From: Conidiobolus incongruus B7586
Taxonomy: Eukaryota > Entomophthoromycota > Entomophthoromycetes > Entomophthorales > Conidiobolaceae
DNA length: 29,466 nt
Assembly: GCA_000697335.1 (NCBI GenBank)
Contig: JNEM01014664.1
Location: 1-29,466 of the forward strand
Direction: 5' to 3'
The translations under genes and the position numbers were made by a program. Shown in pieces: positions 1 through 10,620 of the stretch. Position 1 is the first letter of the stretch; each line of letters opens with the position of its first letter. The notes under the pieces were generated by a model. That model worked only from the letters and a program-made list of their open reading frames with translations. It did not search any database and had not been told where the DNA came from.

Positions 1-350
1 TTAATTAAAAATATGCACTATTTTGTTTCCTTTATTATATAATCAATCTTAAATAATATTCTTATTATCAATTTCAGATATTTATTCATTTATATAAAAA
101 TATTAAAATATATAATGTTATAAAAGGTTTTCTATATAAAAAAATTCATAAAAGCTATTATATCAAGTATATTCGTTTATTTACAACCTATGCAAGTAAT
201 TATTTTATATAATCAAAAATTATAATTTTAATAAATAAATTAAATTTATTTTTAAAATATCATTTTTGAGCTATTAATAAAAGGAATTATTGTTAAGATG
301 TTAAAAGCTAATTAAAAGTATGGCAATGAATTTTAATAATGAAAATAATT
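1..350 (+). mobile_element. Mariner transposase 3' fragment (copy D), decayed
   Basis: This stretch lines up with the last third of the better-preserved mariner copy at 6597-8157. Positions about 120-345 follow that copy base by base through the region coding for the DNCKIHKAKAV block, the YSPDYNP block and the C-terminal KKVINNK tail, with many substitutions and small indels. The Trp codon in the C-terminal tail is still TGG here, near 321, whereas it is TAG in the better-preserved copy. No long open frame survives. The element is cut by the window edge and its right inverted repeat could not be found beyond about 350. Family assignment comes from alignment to the other copy by eye. Confidence 0.6.
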
Positions 351-2050
351 ATATTATTATTTCTTTATCAAATATTAGATAAACTAAATTGATTATATAT
401 AATGTATTTAAGTTTTAAAAAATATTTATAAAAATTTGTTTGTATAATTATGAGGTTAATATAATTTCCAATATTAATTAATAAATATGAATTTTAAACT
501 CCATGAAAATAGAATTTAAATAGAATACCAGAATTTTAAAATTTTAAAATAAAAAATTTAATAGATATTCTATATAAAACTTATATAAGAAAATAATTTT
601 GATTTAAAAAAATTGATATTTCCATAACTGATAAATTCTTTAAAAAACCACCTAAGCTCAAATTAATATAAAATATTCATTAAAAAACTGAATCTAAAAA
701 TTCACCAAATATGATTAATATAACCTAAGGCCTACTTTTAATAATTGGATATATTTTAATCAAAAATAGATTGATATTGTATTTATTAATAGTGATTTAT
801 ATTTATTATAATTTTATTAAATTGTAATTAAATTTTAATAAATTGTGTTATATAAATGCCAAGTAATATGTATAATATATTATCATTCTCTTCATTTAAT
901 ATATGTTACACTTTTTAATTGATTATTAAATTTTTAATATTTCCAGTTAATAATATTAAAGAAAATTTGCAAGCTATAAGTTCAAAAATTCTAAATAGAA
1001 ATATGAATTATTGTAATTTTGACTAAAAATTTTCAATAATTTGATTATTATACCAGCATGAACTCCGAAACTGCGCATTCATTTGGTTTTTAAGTTTAAT
1101 TAGATTATTACAATACATACTTTAGATGATTTAGTCATGAAACATTGTCAAATTATTATAATTAATAATTAGCAAAAATTTAAAATGTAGCAAAATTTAT
1201 TATATATATAATAATTCCAAATATACTGTCAATGCCGTAATTTAAATGAGTTCTTTCAATTTATTTAAAAAAATTTTAAATCTGTATTCTATAAAGACAT
1301 TGTTCACTACATTTGGAAATTTAGAATATTAAATTGATATGAATCAAGTTTGCGTAAAATTAATTAAAAAATTACCAACTCTTTAATTGATGTAATAATG
1401 ATCAAACTTTAGCTTTCGTTTCTTACAAATGAATTCATTATGTTTTTTGTTTATAAAGTCAATCGAATAATTATATATCAAGTGATTTTTTTATTTAAAT
1501 TATTTAATAAAAATGTACGAGTATTAGATTTTTTTATTTAAAATTATATGAAATTATTACGTTAGTTTTCAAAAATTACCTAGTTATTACGATAGTCTAT
1601 CCAAATATATTAGAAATAAGTAGTATGATAAAATAAATCCACAAAAAAATCAAAATTCAGTGGATGAAAAATGATATCATAATCACTATTTTATTATTTC
1701 TTTATTTCAAATTTTTTCGAAATAGTATATGATTACTTACAAAATAATTAAATATTGCTTTGATATATGGATATATCAAATAGCAAAATAGAAAACCGAT
1801 TCAATAAAATATATGTATTGAAGTATTAACTCTAAATAACTTGTATATTCTTCATCTATTATTATAATTGTGAATATATAATTATTTTATTCTGTACAAT
1901 TTAAATAAATATAATATTAATTAATTAATATTAACAATGACATTGGTATTCAATATCTTGAAATAACATAAATAAGACTATGACAGTATTTTTGTAATGG
2001 ATACAGCAAATAATAAATTAATTCGAACTTAAGTAATCATGGAATGCTTC
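351..2050. other. AT-rich spacer, no gene seen
   Basis: Stops are dense in all six frames and no recognisable protein, tRNA or rRNA was found. The last 200 bases are the 3' flank of the minus-strand membrane enzyme that ends at 2051 and presumably hold its polyadenylation region. No single signal stands out against the A+T background. Confidence 0.6.
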
Positions 2051-2896
2051 CTAATTTAGTAATCTTGCCTCTGAAGACGATCTGCTTGATGTGCTAGTTT
2101 CATCATAAAGAGGCAACCAAGCGGGTAATTGCTTATTAGTATTGGAACAGCACATTTCATCTTGATAATCCTCACAGCAATCTTCGTTGCATAGCATTCG
2201 ATTCCAAATGTAGCCGACCGCAAACCAACATCCGATAGTCATGTAAAAAGCAATCAATACATCTGAGGTATAATGGCTACGGTTAGAAATAATACAAAAT
2301 CCACCTAGAATGGACAATAACCACACAAAAGTTCTAGAAACTGTTCTTAACAATTGAGGGCAATAGAAGTGCCACGAAATGGCAGCAAGAGCGAGTAATA
2401 TGGTGTGACCTGAATACATACAATCTCCGCATCTGTGTAATGCTACAGTTGTCCAAATATTTGTGGTCACTACTTCACATGTGGTTCTAGGATCTACACA
2501 TGATGTTGAAACGAGAGTTGTGACCCTCAAAAAGTTGCAAAGGGTACTAGTCATTAATATTTTGGATAGAAGCTCAAATTTGGCGGGGGATAACAAAATG
2601 AGAAGGACCATAATTGCAACCATAATACCATCGAAAAAATCTGTTAACCATAATAATTGTACAGTGGGTACGAATTCAAAACCTAAATCTCTCATAATTT
2701 CATTATCAATATTAGACATGGATCTAACACTAGCAATATTGGCGGCTACATTCATAAAGTAATATGAAAGACCCCAACAAATAATGACTTTGACAAGCGT
2801 AATAAACATTTTAGTATATGATTTATTGCTTGGATTGTGACGAGATCCATAGGCCTCCAAGTCCCTGGAAAACAATTTTGATGACAGTTTTTCCAT
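2051..2896 (-). CDS. Sphingomyelin-synthase-like (PAP2_C) membrane phosphotransferase
   Basis: An intact single-exon frame of 281 residues. It has the two signature boxes of the sphingomyelin synthase (SMS) family: CGD-x3-SGHT at residues 156-165 and HYTSDV at 208-213. The family's catalytic triad would be His164, His208 and Asp212. Hydrophobic stretches near 31-52, 88-103, 112-132, 163-179, 188-205 and 211-231 fit the usual six-span topology. Known members move a phosphorylated head group (choline or ethanolamine) from a phospholipid to ceramide in the Golgi or plasma membrane. Which donor and acceptor this one uses cannot be read from the sequence. The N-terminus is short and has no SAM domain. 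The C-terminal tail is cysteine-rich (residues 236-250, with CC pairs at 240-241 and 249-250), as expected for palmitoylation, and ends in a Ser-rich segment. The start is the first ATG of the frame, and homology-like sequence begins soon after. G+C is visibly higher than in the flanks and no decay is seen. The family is clear. Substrate specificity is open, and a lipid-phosphatase-like role is an alternative. Confidence 0.88.
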   Translation of the reverse strand: MEKLSSKLFSRDLEAYGSRHNPSNKSYTKMFITLVKVIICWGLSYYFMNVAANIASVRSMSNIDNEIMRDLGFEFVPTVQLLWLTDFFDGIMVAIMVLLILLSPAKFELLSKILMTSTLCNFLRVTTLVSTSCVDPRTTCEVVTTNIWTTVALHRCGDCMYSGHTILLALAAISWHFYCPQLLRTVSRTFVWLLSILGGFCIISNRSHYTSDVLIAFYMTIGCWFAVGYIWNRMLCNEDCCEDYQDEMCCSNTNKQLPAWLPLYDETSTSSRSSSEARLLN

Positions 2897-2977
2897 GATT
2901 ACTAATTAAATAAAATAAATTTAAATAATAAAAAATAATATATATAAATTAAAAAAAATAATCACCTTAATAGTTAC

Positions 2978-3430
2978 ATGTCAGCTGTATTTATATCCCC
3001 AATTACAATTCTGAATATAATTTATGGCAGGAACCCTAAAATTAAATTGATTATTCACATCAGTTTCCAATTTGTGCAATCTTCCCATCACATCACAATT
3101 TTTAATCAAATGGATATGTTTTTAAAATTGGGGTGGATTATCGGAATCAATGAAATTGATTGGTTCAAATCCAATCCAGATATTAATTAAAGCCCATTAT
3201 CCATTGGATTATGGTAGATATTTGCGGTGTATAATCCGATCAATATTTATAACCAATTACCGGAATAAATTTCTATAACTTCATTTGCCGAATTTGTTTA
3301 ATAAATAAAAATGATTTAGAAAGATATCCACTAATCTATAGAGATGATGGTATAATGACTTGCTATTACTCTAGTACAAACGGGATTAAACTATTGAATT
3401 ATAAATTCAAATCAAACCCGGAAGGGTAAT
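2978..3430 (+). pseudogene. Decayed, unrecognised coding-like stretch
   Basis: A block with visibly more G and C than the surrounding spacer, lying upstream of and divergent from the membrane enzyme. The first 70 codons (2978-3190) are open from an ATG. The same frame then continues to about 3310 with only a few breaks. A second frame is open from about 3265 to 3430. The residues read like ordinary protein, but I recognise no family. It may be a dead host gene or a piece of an old retroelement. It could also be a chance open region, so confidence is low. Confidence 0.3.
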
Positions 3431-5288
3431 AATGATTTCATTTAATGTCAGGGTAAACATTGATTTTTTATTTGAAACCGATTTTTGGTTTGAAGAGGAT
3501 TAGAATTACCCGATTTTAAATCAAAATTTTTAATAAAAAAAATATCTTAAAATCCAATTTTTATTGGTGACAAGATATATTTGATGGGATTTCAATATAC
3601 ATTTAATGGTTGAAATTAAGAACACATTTTTAAAGAGTATATTAAGTAATTTTTAAAACGCTTCAAATCGTAAATTTAAGTTCGCTATTTCTTGGTTGTT
3701 AATATTTAGATAATCCTCGCAATATTTAATTCTTATTATTTGTTTTATTAGTTTATTTAAATAAGATACCAATTAATTTATTTCGAATTTTGCTTGAATT
3801 TTAGATTTTTAAGGTTAATTAGTTTTACCATTTATTCTATTTCTTCAATGTTAGTTTTCACTTTGATTCAAAGTCTTAGAATTCAAGGTCCTTTTATTCG
3901 GAGAAAATCCTGGAGCTTATGAATTATGTTGGGTGCTCTGTGGCATATACTTATTAACATTGATATCCAAATTTCATATGATTTTAATTAATGATAAATA
4001 TAAAATTAGACATTATTATTAGTATAATAATTCAAAATTCCCATTGTCCATTACTTTGGGCAAAGATTAGTAATCTTTCAAAATATTTATGATTCAAAAG
4101 ATTATATCAACTTTTATTTTTCTGTATTCATTTTTTCTGTTACTATCTCGTGATTAATATCAAATTGGAGAATTTTAAAGATAAAAATATATAAAAATTG
4201 ATTAAACCCTCAAATTCCTTATTTAGTTATTAGAAAACAAATTAGGGAGACGAATTAAGTATGATAGAAGAGATAAATTTCATACGAAAAAGTACTAAAT
4301 ATATTTAAATCTTGGTTACTTTGTTGGCTAATCATTAATGATATAATAAAATTCCTTAGTTATAGAAGTCTTTTATTATACTTATCCAAAATAGAAACAT
4401 TCAAAGAGTATCAGATTTTACATTTTTATATTATGTATGAGGAATATAACATTGAAAATGTTGTTCAAAGTTTTTGTAACGTGTAAATCTGTTACAAATG
4501 CGATTATCATAAATAACTAATTCTAATTATTTTCATTTTTTATTTTTATACGTTTTTATTATAAGTGTACTGATTATTTTTACATATACCAAGAAAATAA
4601 TAATTGATAGAAAATCTTATTACATATTATTGAGTTTGATTTAAGAATTGAGAAGAGTTTTTCTTAATTAATTACCGAACTTTTGTGTTATATGATAGTA
4701 AAGATTTGAAAATTTATATATCAATAGTTTTCAAAAGGAATAATATATAGTTTTTTCTTGTTATATAGCAACTATTAATAGTTTTGTTTATATATTTTAA
4801 TTCATTACACCTCACCAAGAAATTCTATGATGATAATCAAATTTTAATTTAAAATAAAAAAAATATCATGAAATTTATAAGAATTATTGATAGTTTTGTG
4901 AAATTGCTAATGGAATAGGGATAAATAATATATTAAAATAGATATGCTTTTGACAAAAAAATTATTAGTCATTTGATGTATGAAATCAATGAATAAAAAA
5001 TGATTTTGATTCCAGTCTATAAATCCTCTAAAATAATTAAATTTTTTCAGGAATATACAATAATGTGTGTTACAAAATATTAATTTACTAATAATATGTT
5101 TTTCAATATTCATAATACAATACAAAGTTTATTATATTTTATAATTTATTCTTAATTTTCAAGCTTCTTTAAATTAAGCAATCTCTATATGAATAATTAA
5201 AATCAATTTTAGAATTTCAAAAAATATTATTTGTTTGTGTAAAAATAATAATAAAATATATTGAAATACTAGCTGAATGATTTTAATA
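3431..5288. other. AT-rich spacer, no gene seen
   Basis: No protein-like frame, RNA gene or repeat boundary was recognised. The 72-codon minus-strand frame at 4907-5125 is made almost wholly of Ile, Phe, Asn, Tyr and Lys and looks like chance. Confidence 0.6.
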
Positions 5289-6591
5289 CTTTGAATTTAA
5301 AGTATTGGGAAATTTTTTAATTTCTGATTTTTCAAACATATTATTAATTTAAAATAAATAAATATATACAAAGTTAATAGGAAATTATATATTTTTAATA
5401 TATATATATATATTAGTTTTTTTGATTAAAAAATTAACTTTTTAAAATTGGTTGTTTAATTTAATTATATTTAAACCAAATAGTAATTATTAAAAGTTTT
5501 TTATTTTAGTATTAATAAAATTTAATTATAAACCCTTTAAAATTATTTAAAATTTATAAACAACTTTTAATAATGAATTATTATTTAAATTAATAATTTA
5601 TCACTAAGTAAATTACTTTAAAGTTAAAAGAAAAACTATTTAAAACTTACTAAAATTTAAAAAACTAACTTTAACTATTACTCTTTTAATTATTAATAGA
5701 GTGAAAAATTATATTGAAAAGTACCTTTTTATTTTAGTTAAAAAACTATCTAAGCATTTTAATATTAGTTTTATAAGTATTTTATATATATTAAAGTTTA
5801 AGCTCAAATTAATAAATAAAAATATAAAATAAATACCTTATAATTTAACTAAAGCTTAAAAAAAATTAAAGTAGTTATTATTAAATAAAACTTATTAAAA
5901 TATTATTAGAAGCTTAAACTTTTATAAGGAATAATTACAATTGATGAATTATAAATCTTTATATATAATCCTTTATTAAAATACAAATTAAAATATTAAA
6001 TTAAGTTAAATTAACCCCCTTTATAAATCCCTTTAAATAAATATTTTATTGATAAGTGAATGTTAATTATTATAATAGATTATAATAGTATATACTACTC
6101 TTATTTAATTTTTGAAGGAAAATCAATTAATAATAAACTTTATATTGTTTTTTTAAATAAATGTATTTTTAATTAGTGTTCTTAATAAAATTTAAGAAAA
6201 CTTATTATTTTGTATGATAATTATAAAATATATAAATCTAAAGCTATAAAAAACTTTCTAATTAAAAATAATTAGAAAAAACTACTATATCTAGTATATT
6301 CTTTAGATTATAACCTATGTAATTATAATTACTTTAGATAATTAAAAAACTAGCTTATAGGAAAGAAAATTTCTATAAAAAAATTTAATTGTTTTGTAAA
6401 GCATCAAATTTCAATCTTTAATAAAAAGAACTATTTTTTAAATATTAGATCTTTGTTAAAAGTATAGCAAAAAGTTATTAATAATAAAAGAAACTATTAA
6501 ATTTATATTATATATTTATTTTTATATATTATATATTAAAATATTTATTTATTTTGAATTGCAAAAAATTCCCATTATTAAAAATATAGAG
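5289..6591 (+). mobile_element. Mariner-type DNA transposon (copy A), heavily mutated
   Basis: A 1303-bp element, the usual size for mariner. Its terminal inverted repeats are about 30 bp: the left begins CTTTGAATTTAAAGTATTGG at 5289, and the right at 6562-6591 reads in reverse CTCTATATTTTTAATAATGG. TA lies outside both ends (5287-5288 and 6592-6593), as expected for the TA target of this superfamily. The interior aligns along its length with copy B, but nearly every C or G that differs has become T or A. The third catalytic Asp codon (GAT in copy B) is AAT near 6330, the HDN box His has become Tyr, and the frame is full of stops. The element cannot move by itself. Copy B starts three to five bases beyond its right end. 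Confidence 0.82.
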
Positions 6592-6596
6592 TAATA

Positions 6597-8157
6597 TTAA
6601 TATAGAAATTAAGAAATGGTAAATTTTTTAATTTCTGATCTTTCAAACATATTATACATTTTGAAAGATTATATATATATATAATATATAGGAAAATAAA
6701 TATTTTCAAATTATATATATATATTCAATTTTAATTATTTTTTTTATTAAAATATTTTGATTTTAAAATTTATATTTAAATTTAATCATGCTTAAACTAG
6801 ATTGTGATTATCAAAAGGCTTTTATTTTTGTATCTTTAAAACTTAACCATAAACCCTCTAAAATCATCTAAAACTTGCAAACAGCTTATAGAGATAGTGC
6901 TTTATCTAAAACTACCATATATTGCTGGATTTGTGATTTTAAAGCTGGAAGGGACACTATTTAAAATTTACCAAAATCTAAAAGACTAATTTCTACTGTT
7001 ACTTTTTTACTTACTAATAGAGTAAAAAAATATATTAAGAAATACCCTTTTATTTCTATTAGAGAACTATTAAAGCAATTTAATATTAATTATATAAGCA
7101 TGTTATATTTACTTAAGTTTAAACTTGAATTAATTAATAAAAATATAAAATGGATACCTTATAATTTAACAAAAACCCAAAAGAAAACTAGAGTAGCTAT
7201 ACCTAAACTAAACTTATTAAGGTATAACTAAAAACAAAGGTTTTTACAGTGAATACTTGTAATTGATGAATCTTAGATTCCTTTATATAATCTTTTACCT
7301 AAAAATAAAACAAGATGTTAGGTTAAGCTAAATCAATCCCCTCTACAAATTCCAATGAATAAGCACTTTAAATATAAGTGAATGTTAATTGTTGTAATGG
7401 ATTATAATGGTATATGGTTTTTTTATTTAATACCTCAAGGAAAATCAATTAATAGTAAGTTATATATTACTTTTTTAAATAAAACAATTTTTAAATGGTG
7501 TTCTCAATATAAATTAAAGACACCTATTATTTTGCATGATAATTGTAAAATACATAAAGCTAAAGCTGTAAAAGATTTTTTATATAAAAAAAATTAAAGG
7601 GAGTTACCACATCTAGTATATTCACCTGATTATAATCCATGTGATTATAATGGTATATGGTTTTTTTATTTAATACCTCAAGGAAAATCAATTAATAGTA
7701 AGTTATATATTACTTTTTTAAATAAAACAATTTTTAAATGGTGTTCTCAATATAAATTAAAGACACCTATTATTTTGCATGATAATTGTAAAATACATAA
7801 AGCTAAAGCTGTAAAAGATTTTTTATAAAAAAAATTAAAGGGAGTTACCACATCTAGTATATTCACCTGATTATAATCCATGTGATTATAATTGTTTTGG
7901 ACAATTAAAAAAACAGCTTACAAGAAAAAAAATTCCTGCAAACAAATTAAATTGGTTCATAAAACATCAAATTTCAGTCTTTAATAAAAAGAACTATTTT
8001 AAAGGTATTAGAAGCTTACCAAAGGTATAGAAAAAAGTTATTAATAATAAAAGAGGCTATTAATTTTATATTATTCATTAATTTTCATATATTATTTATT
8101 AATTTATTTGTTTAATTTTAATTTTAAAATTGTGCCATTACTTAATTTCTGCACTAA
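6597..8157 (+). mobile_element. Mariner-type DD34D DNA transposon (copy B), best preserved, broken
   Basis: A 1561-bp element flanked by TA (6595-6596, 8158-8159). Its inverted repeats begin TTAATATAGAAATTAAG on the left and, reversed, TTAGTGCAGAAATTAAG on the right. In order the transposase region shows a helix-turn-helix-like CWICDFKAGRDT block, a WIPYNLTKTQKK linker matching mariner WVPHEL, the first Asp in VIDES (7265-7267), the VMDYNGIWFFYLIPQGKSIN block, the second Asp in HDNCKIHKAK (7538-7540) and YSPDYNPCD with the third Asp at 7643-7645. Exactly 34 residues separate the last two, which is the DD34D signature of mariner. In-frame stops replace Trp after VIDES, in the C-terminal tail (KVxKKVINNK) and elsewhere, and stop codon TAA follows FLYKKN at 7595-7597. 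A 243-bp internal duplication (7400-7883) lengthens it. It is dead, but much less AT-shifted than copies A and C. Confidence 0.87.
7400..7883 (+). repeat. Tandem 243-bp duplication inside mariner copy B
   Basis: Bases 7400-7642 are repeated at 7643-7883. The two units look identical by eye except that the second lacks one TA step (TTTTTTATATAAA against TTTTTTATAAA), making it 241 bp. The 9-mer GATTATAAT sits at the start of unit 1, at the junction (7643) and just after unit 2 (7884), so the event looks like slippage or end-joining at a short direct repeat. The junction falls on the third catalytic Asp codon. The near-identity means either a recent event or an assembly error. Confidence 0.9.
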
Positions 8158-8734
8158 TATTATACAATTGAAGAATTTATGAATTTCACTATTATAAATA
8201 TTATAAATGTTAATCAACTTTGGTTACAACAAGTATATATCAAATATTTTATATATAATTAACTTTATAAATTTATTAATATTAAATTCCAAATAATTCA
8301 AATTATATATTAAATTAAATATTTGACTAATCTTTTCTTAAATATAATTATCAATATTTAACCTTTTTTCCAAAGTTTGATAATATTAGAATATATATTA
8401 TGAATTCTGTTAAAAATTTAGAGAATATTAAAGTGATATGTAACTCATTAATTTAAAGAAGAAAAAGTATATAAAAAAATAAAATATGGCTGAAAAAGGA
8501 ATCTAATAGCAAAATTTTTATTTATATTATAAGGATTATATAATGTATAGTATATATTTATCCTTCAACAATAGCTTCTTTAAACTGTGTTCTCAAATAT
8601 AGAGTTGATCTACTATTAGGAATTTTTTTTCATATATTTATTAATCTTTTCAAAAATCCTGGTAAAAATATTCTTTATATATTTCAATGATCTTTAATTT
8701 TTGTTTACAGTTTATCTACATTCTTAGTTATTTA
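8158..8734. other. AT-rich spacer, no gene seen
   Basis: Sequence between the right end of mariner copy B and the C-terminal remnant of the transcription-factor pseudogene. No coding or RNA signal was recognised. Confidence 0.55.
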
Positions 8735-9525
8735 GTATTCACTCAATTCCTCATAATTCTTTACAGAAGAAAAGAAAATTTCCAAATATCAAGATCTTGG
8801 GTACTTTCCATTGGTATGAATACTCTGATCAATTAGATTATAGATTGTTTAAACCTCATATTACTGATATTTAGCTTGCTGAAATCTATCGCTATCTTGT
8901 GATAACTCTGGTAACTTTATGGTTCTTTTAATAAAACTAATCTTTGTCCATATTTTTCTAATCTCAAATTTGCACTCTTTGGACTAAAAATGCTTTTTCA
9001 AATGTAAATAAAGTTCTCAAAGGAAAGAATGATAGAAATATGACTAATGTGAAATACAACTTTAACAATAAATGCATTTTAAAAGCATAGGACTGAGAAT
9101 TAGATCTAATATTAGTTTCAAATTCGTTTAAATCATAATTCGCAACACTTCTTTCCATTATATTGAGAAAAGTATTCTGTAAGTTATTAATTATTTGTAG
9201 TTTTTAACTTATAACTATTTGATTTTTAAAACTCAAAATAAGTATGTAAAAGAGAAAGAGTATATTGATTCACTCATATCAATTTGACAAGGAAAGAATT
9301 TGACCTCATTTGGCGTAAATCGAGTGGGTTTTTGTATATCAACACTCAAATTTTCATTCGGACTAAATGACCTAGGTATGAAGTCTAGCCTAAGATGTGG
9401 AATTTGATCTTGACGAGGGTTAAATTGGATTTTTACACGAGACAGATATAATCCTGCACTAACCAATTCGATAGTGATCAATCACCATCAAACATCCTTC
9501 GTCACGCAAAAGTTAAGATATAATT
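8735..9525 (-). pseudogene. Broken paralogue of the zinc-cluster transcription factor
   Basis: Reading the minus strand, pieces in different frames follow the intact factor at 15340-17193 from about its residue 277 to beyond residue 490. Matching blocks include IPHLRLDFIP against IPHSQLDFIP, SVDIQKPTRFTP against DITIQRPHILTP, KLQIINNLQ against KLQIMEQLR, YDLNEFETNI against FDLAEYEANI, and FIKRTIKLP in both. Breaks include TGA codons at 9488-9490 (opposite a Trp) and 9482-9484, a stop at 9233-9235, a frameshift between about 9200 and 9233, and another frameshift near 8960. The DNA-binding zinc cluster and the first half of the regulatory domain were not found upstream (9526-10600). It is therefore a truncated, dead duplicate. 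Its base composition is close to that of the intact gene, so decay here is not simply AT hypermutation. Same strand, about 6 kb from the intact copy. Confidence 0.85.
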
Positions 9526-10139
9526 TTCGTTTTTATTATTAAGCTTTAATTGGTGTTCGTCTTTTATTTATTTCATTATAGGTATAATTTATATTATCTG
9601 GAACTTAATATAAATTATATATATTATATATTATCAAAATAAACTTACCATGCCAATTTACTCAAGTAAACAAAACATGCCAGAGTATTATCATATTTAC
9701 TTTTAACTGAAATAAATTTATTGTGCCAAGTAAAATCTTGTTAATTGAATTATTCGAGCTATTTATTGAATAGAGGACTCTAATATGAAACACGCTGTGT
9801 TGAGGGATAATCATTTTTTTCTCTCATAACCATGCACTTGAGCAGGTTATAAGCTGCGATACAATTAAATAAGTATGTATTTAATTTAAATCTAGGGTTG
9901 GATTGTTAATTACTCTCAAAGGTAGAAGGAGTGAGAGCACGCAGTTAAAAGCAAATTCCAACAAGTAACTGAATAAATTCATTGATTTCTGAGTGTATAG
10001 AATCGTTCTTAAGATGAATTTTCCTTTTTAATTATTCTTTTGACATATTTTATATATAATATCTCTTCATAAAAGTTACTTTATAAATTTCACAAATATT
10101 AGATATATTAATTATACTAAATTACTATAATATAACCGA
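9526..10139. other. Spacer upstream of the pseudogene, nothing identified
   Basis: Here the missing N-terminal part of the dead transcription-factor copy would be expected, but no zinc-cluster Cys pattern or match to exon 1 or 2 of the intact gene is visible on the minus strand. Segment 9780-9960 is somewhat richer in G and C but has no recognisable coding or RNA structure. Confidence 0.5.
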
Positions 10140-10620
10140 TTTTTGGATAATTTTGGAACCAATTAACCATTTTTTCCAGGATATACAGAAGTTCTGACCA
10201 TTTGGACTCCGGTTTTATAATTTTTTTGATATGATAACTATTCATTTCAGGCTCAAAAGGTTACTAGATCTATCATTCACCATTTTGATCGAGATCATCC
10301 ACATCTTAATATAAAAGCTAATAGTTCGGGACTTATTTCACTTGGATCATGACTGAGATCGATTGGAATTGGTCTTTTTCTCTTGCAATTGAAAACAAAA
10401 TTCAAGTGAATTTTGGGATGAATATGGAATATTTAAATTATTGAACTTGAAATCCAAATAATATCATATTTAGTACATTGCTTTTTGCTGATGATTTACT
10501 ATGAAATTAATTTCAGATTAATATTCCCAAATTTGAGGTCTTTTTCAGTGAATATCCTTTGATCAAAGATTTAGACTGCCAATGTATTAACCATATGCAC
10601 CACATTGATTTTTTAAAAAG
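10140..10620 (+). other. Coding-like island, unrecognised
   Basis: This block has more G and C than its surroundings, and two plus-strand frames stay open for 30-40 codons each (about 10250-10349 and 10328-10440). A pyrimidine-rich TTTCAG just before 10250 could be an old splice acceptor. A short LLFADDL run near 10482-10502 resembles the FADD box of LINE reverse transcriptases, but nothing around it supports that. It is probably a decayed gene or element of unknown kind, or chance. Confidence 0.2.

Noticed and set aside
2463-2762. 99-codon plus-strand open frame
   Set aside because: It lies wholly antisense to the membrane enzyme gene and is a shadow of its coding bias.
3120-3185. GGTTCAAATCC inside a perfect 5-bp stem, like the B box and T arm of a tRNA gene
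   Set aside because: No A box at the right distance, no anticodon stem and no matching acceptor stem about 72 bases long.
4907-5125. 72-codon minus-strand open frame
   Set aside because: Residues are nearly all Ile, Phe, Asn, Tyr, Lys and His, as expected from AT-rich noise, with no motif.
10482-10502. LLFADDL run, resembling the FADD box of LINE reverse transcriptases
   Set aside because: No other reverse-transcriptase block lies in the same frame on either side, and a seven-residue match in AT-rich sequence can be chance.
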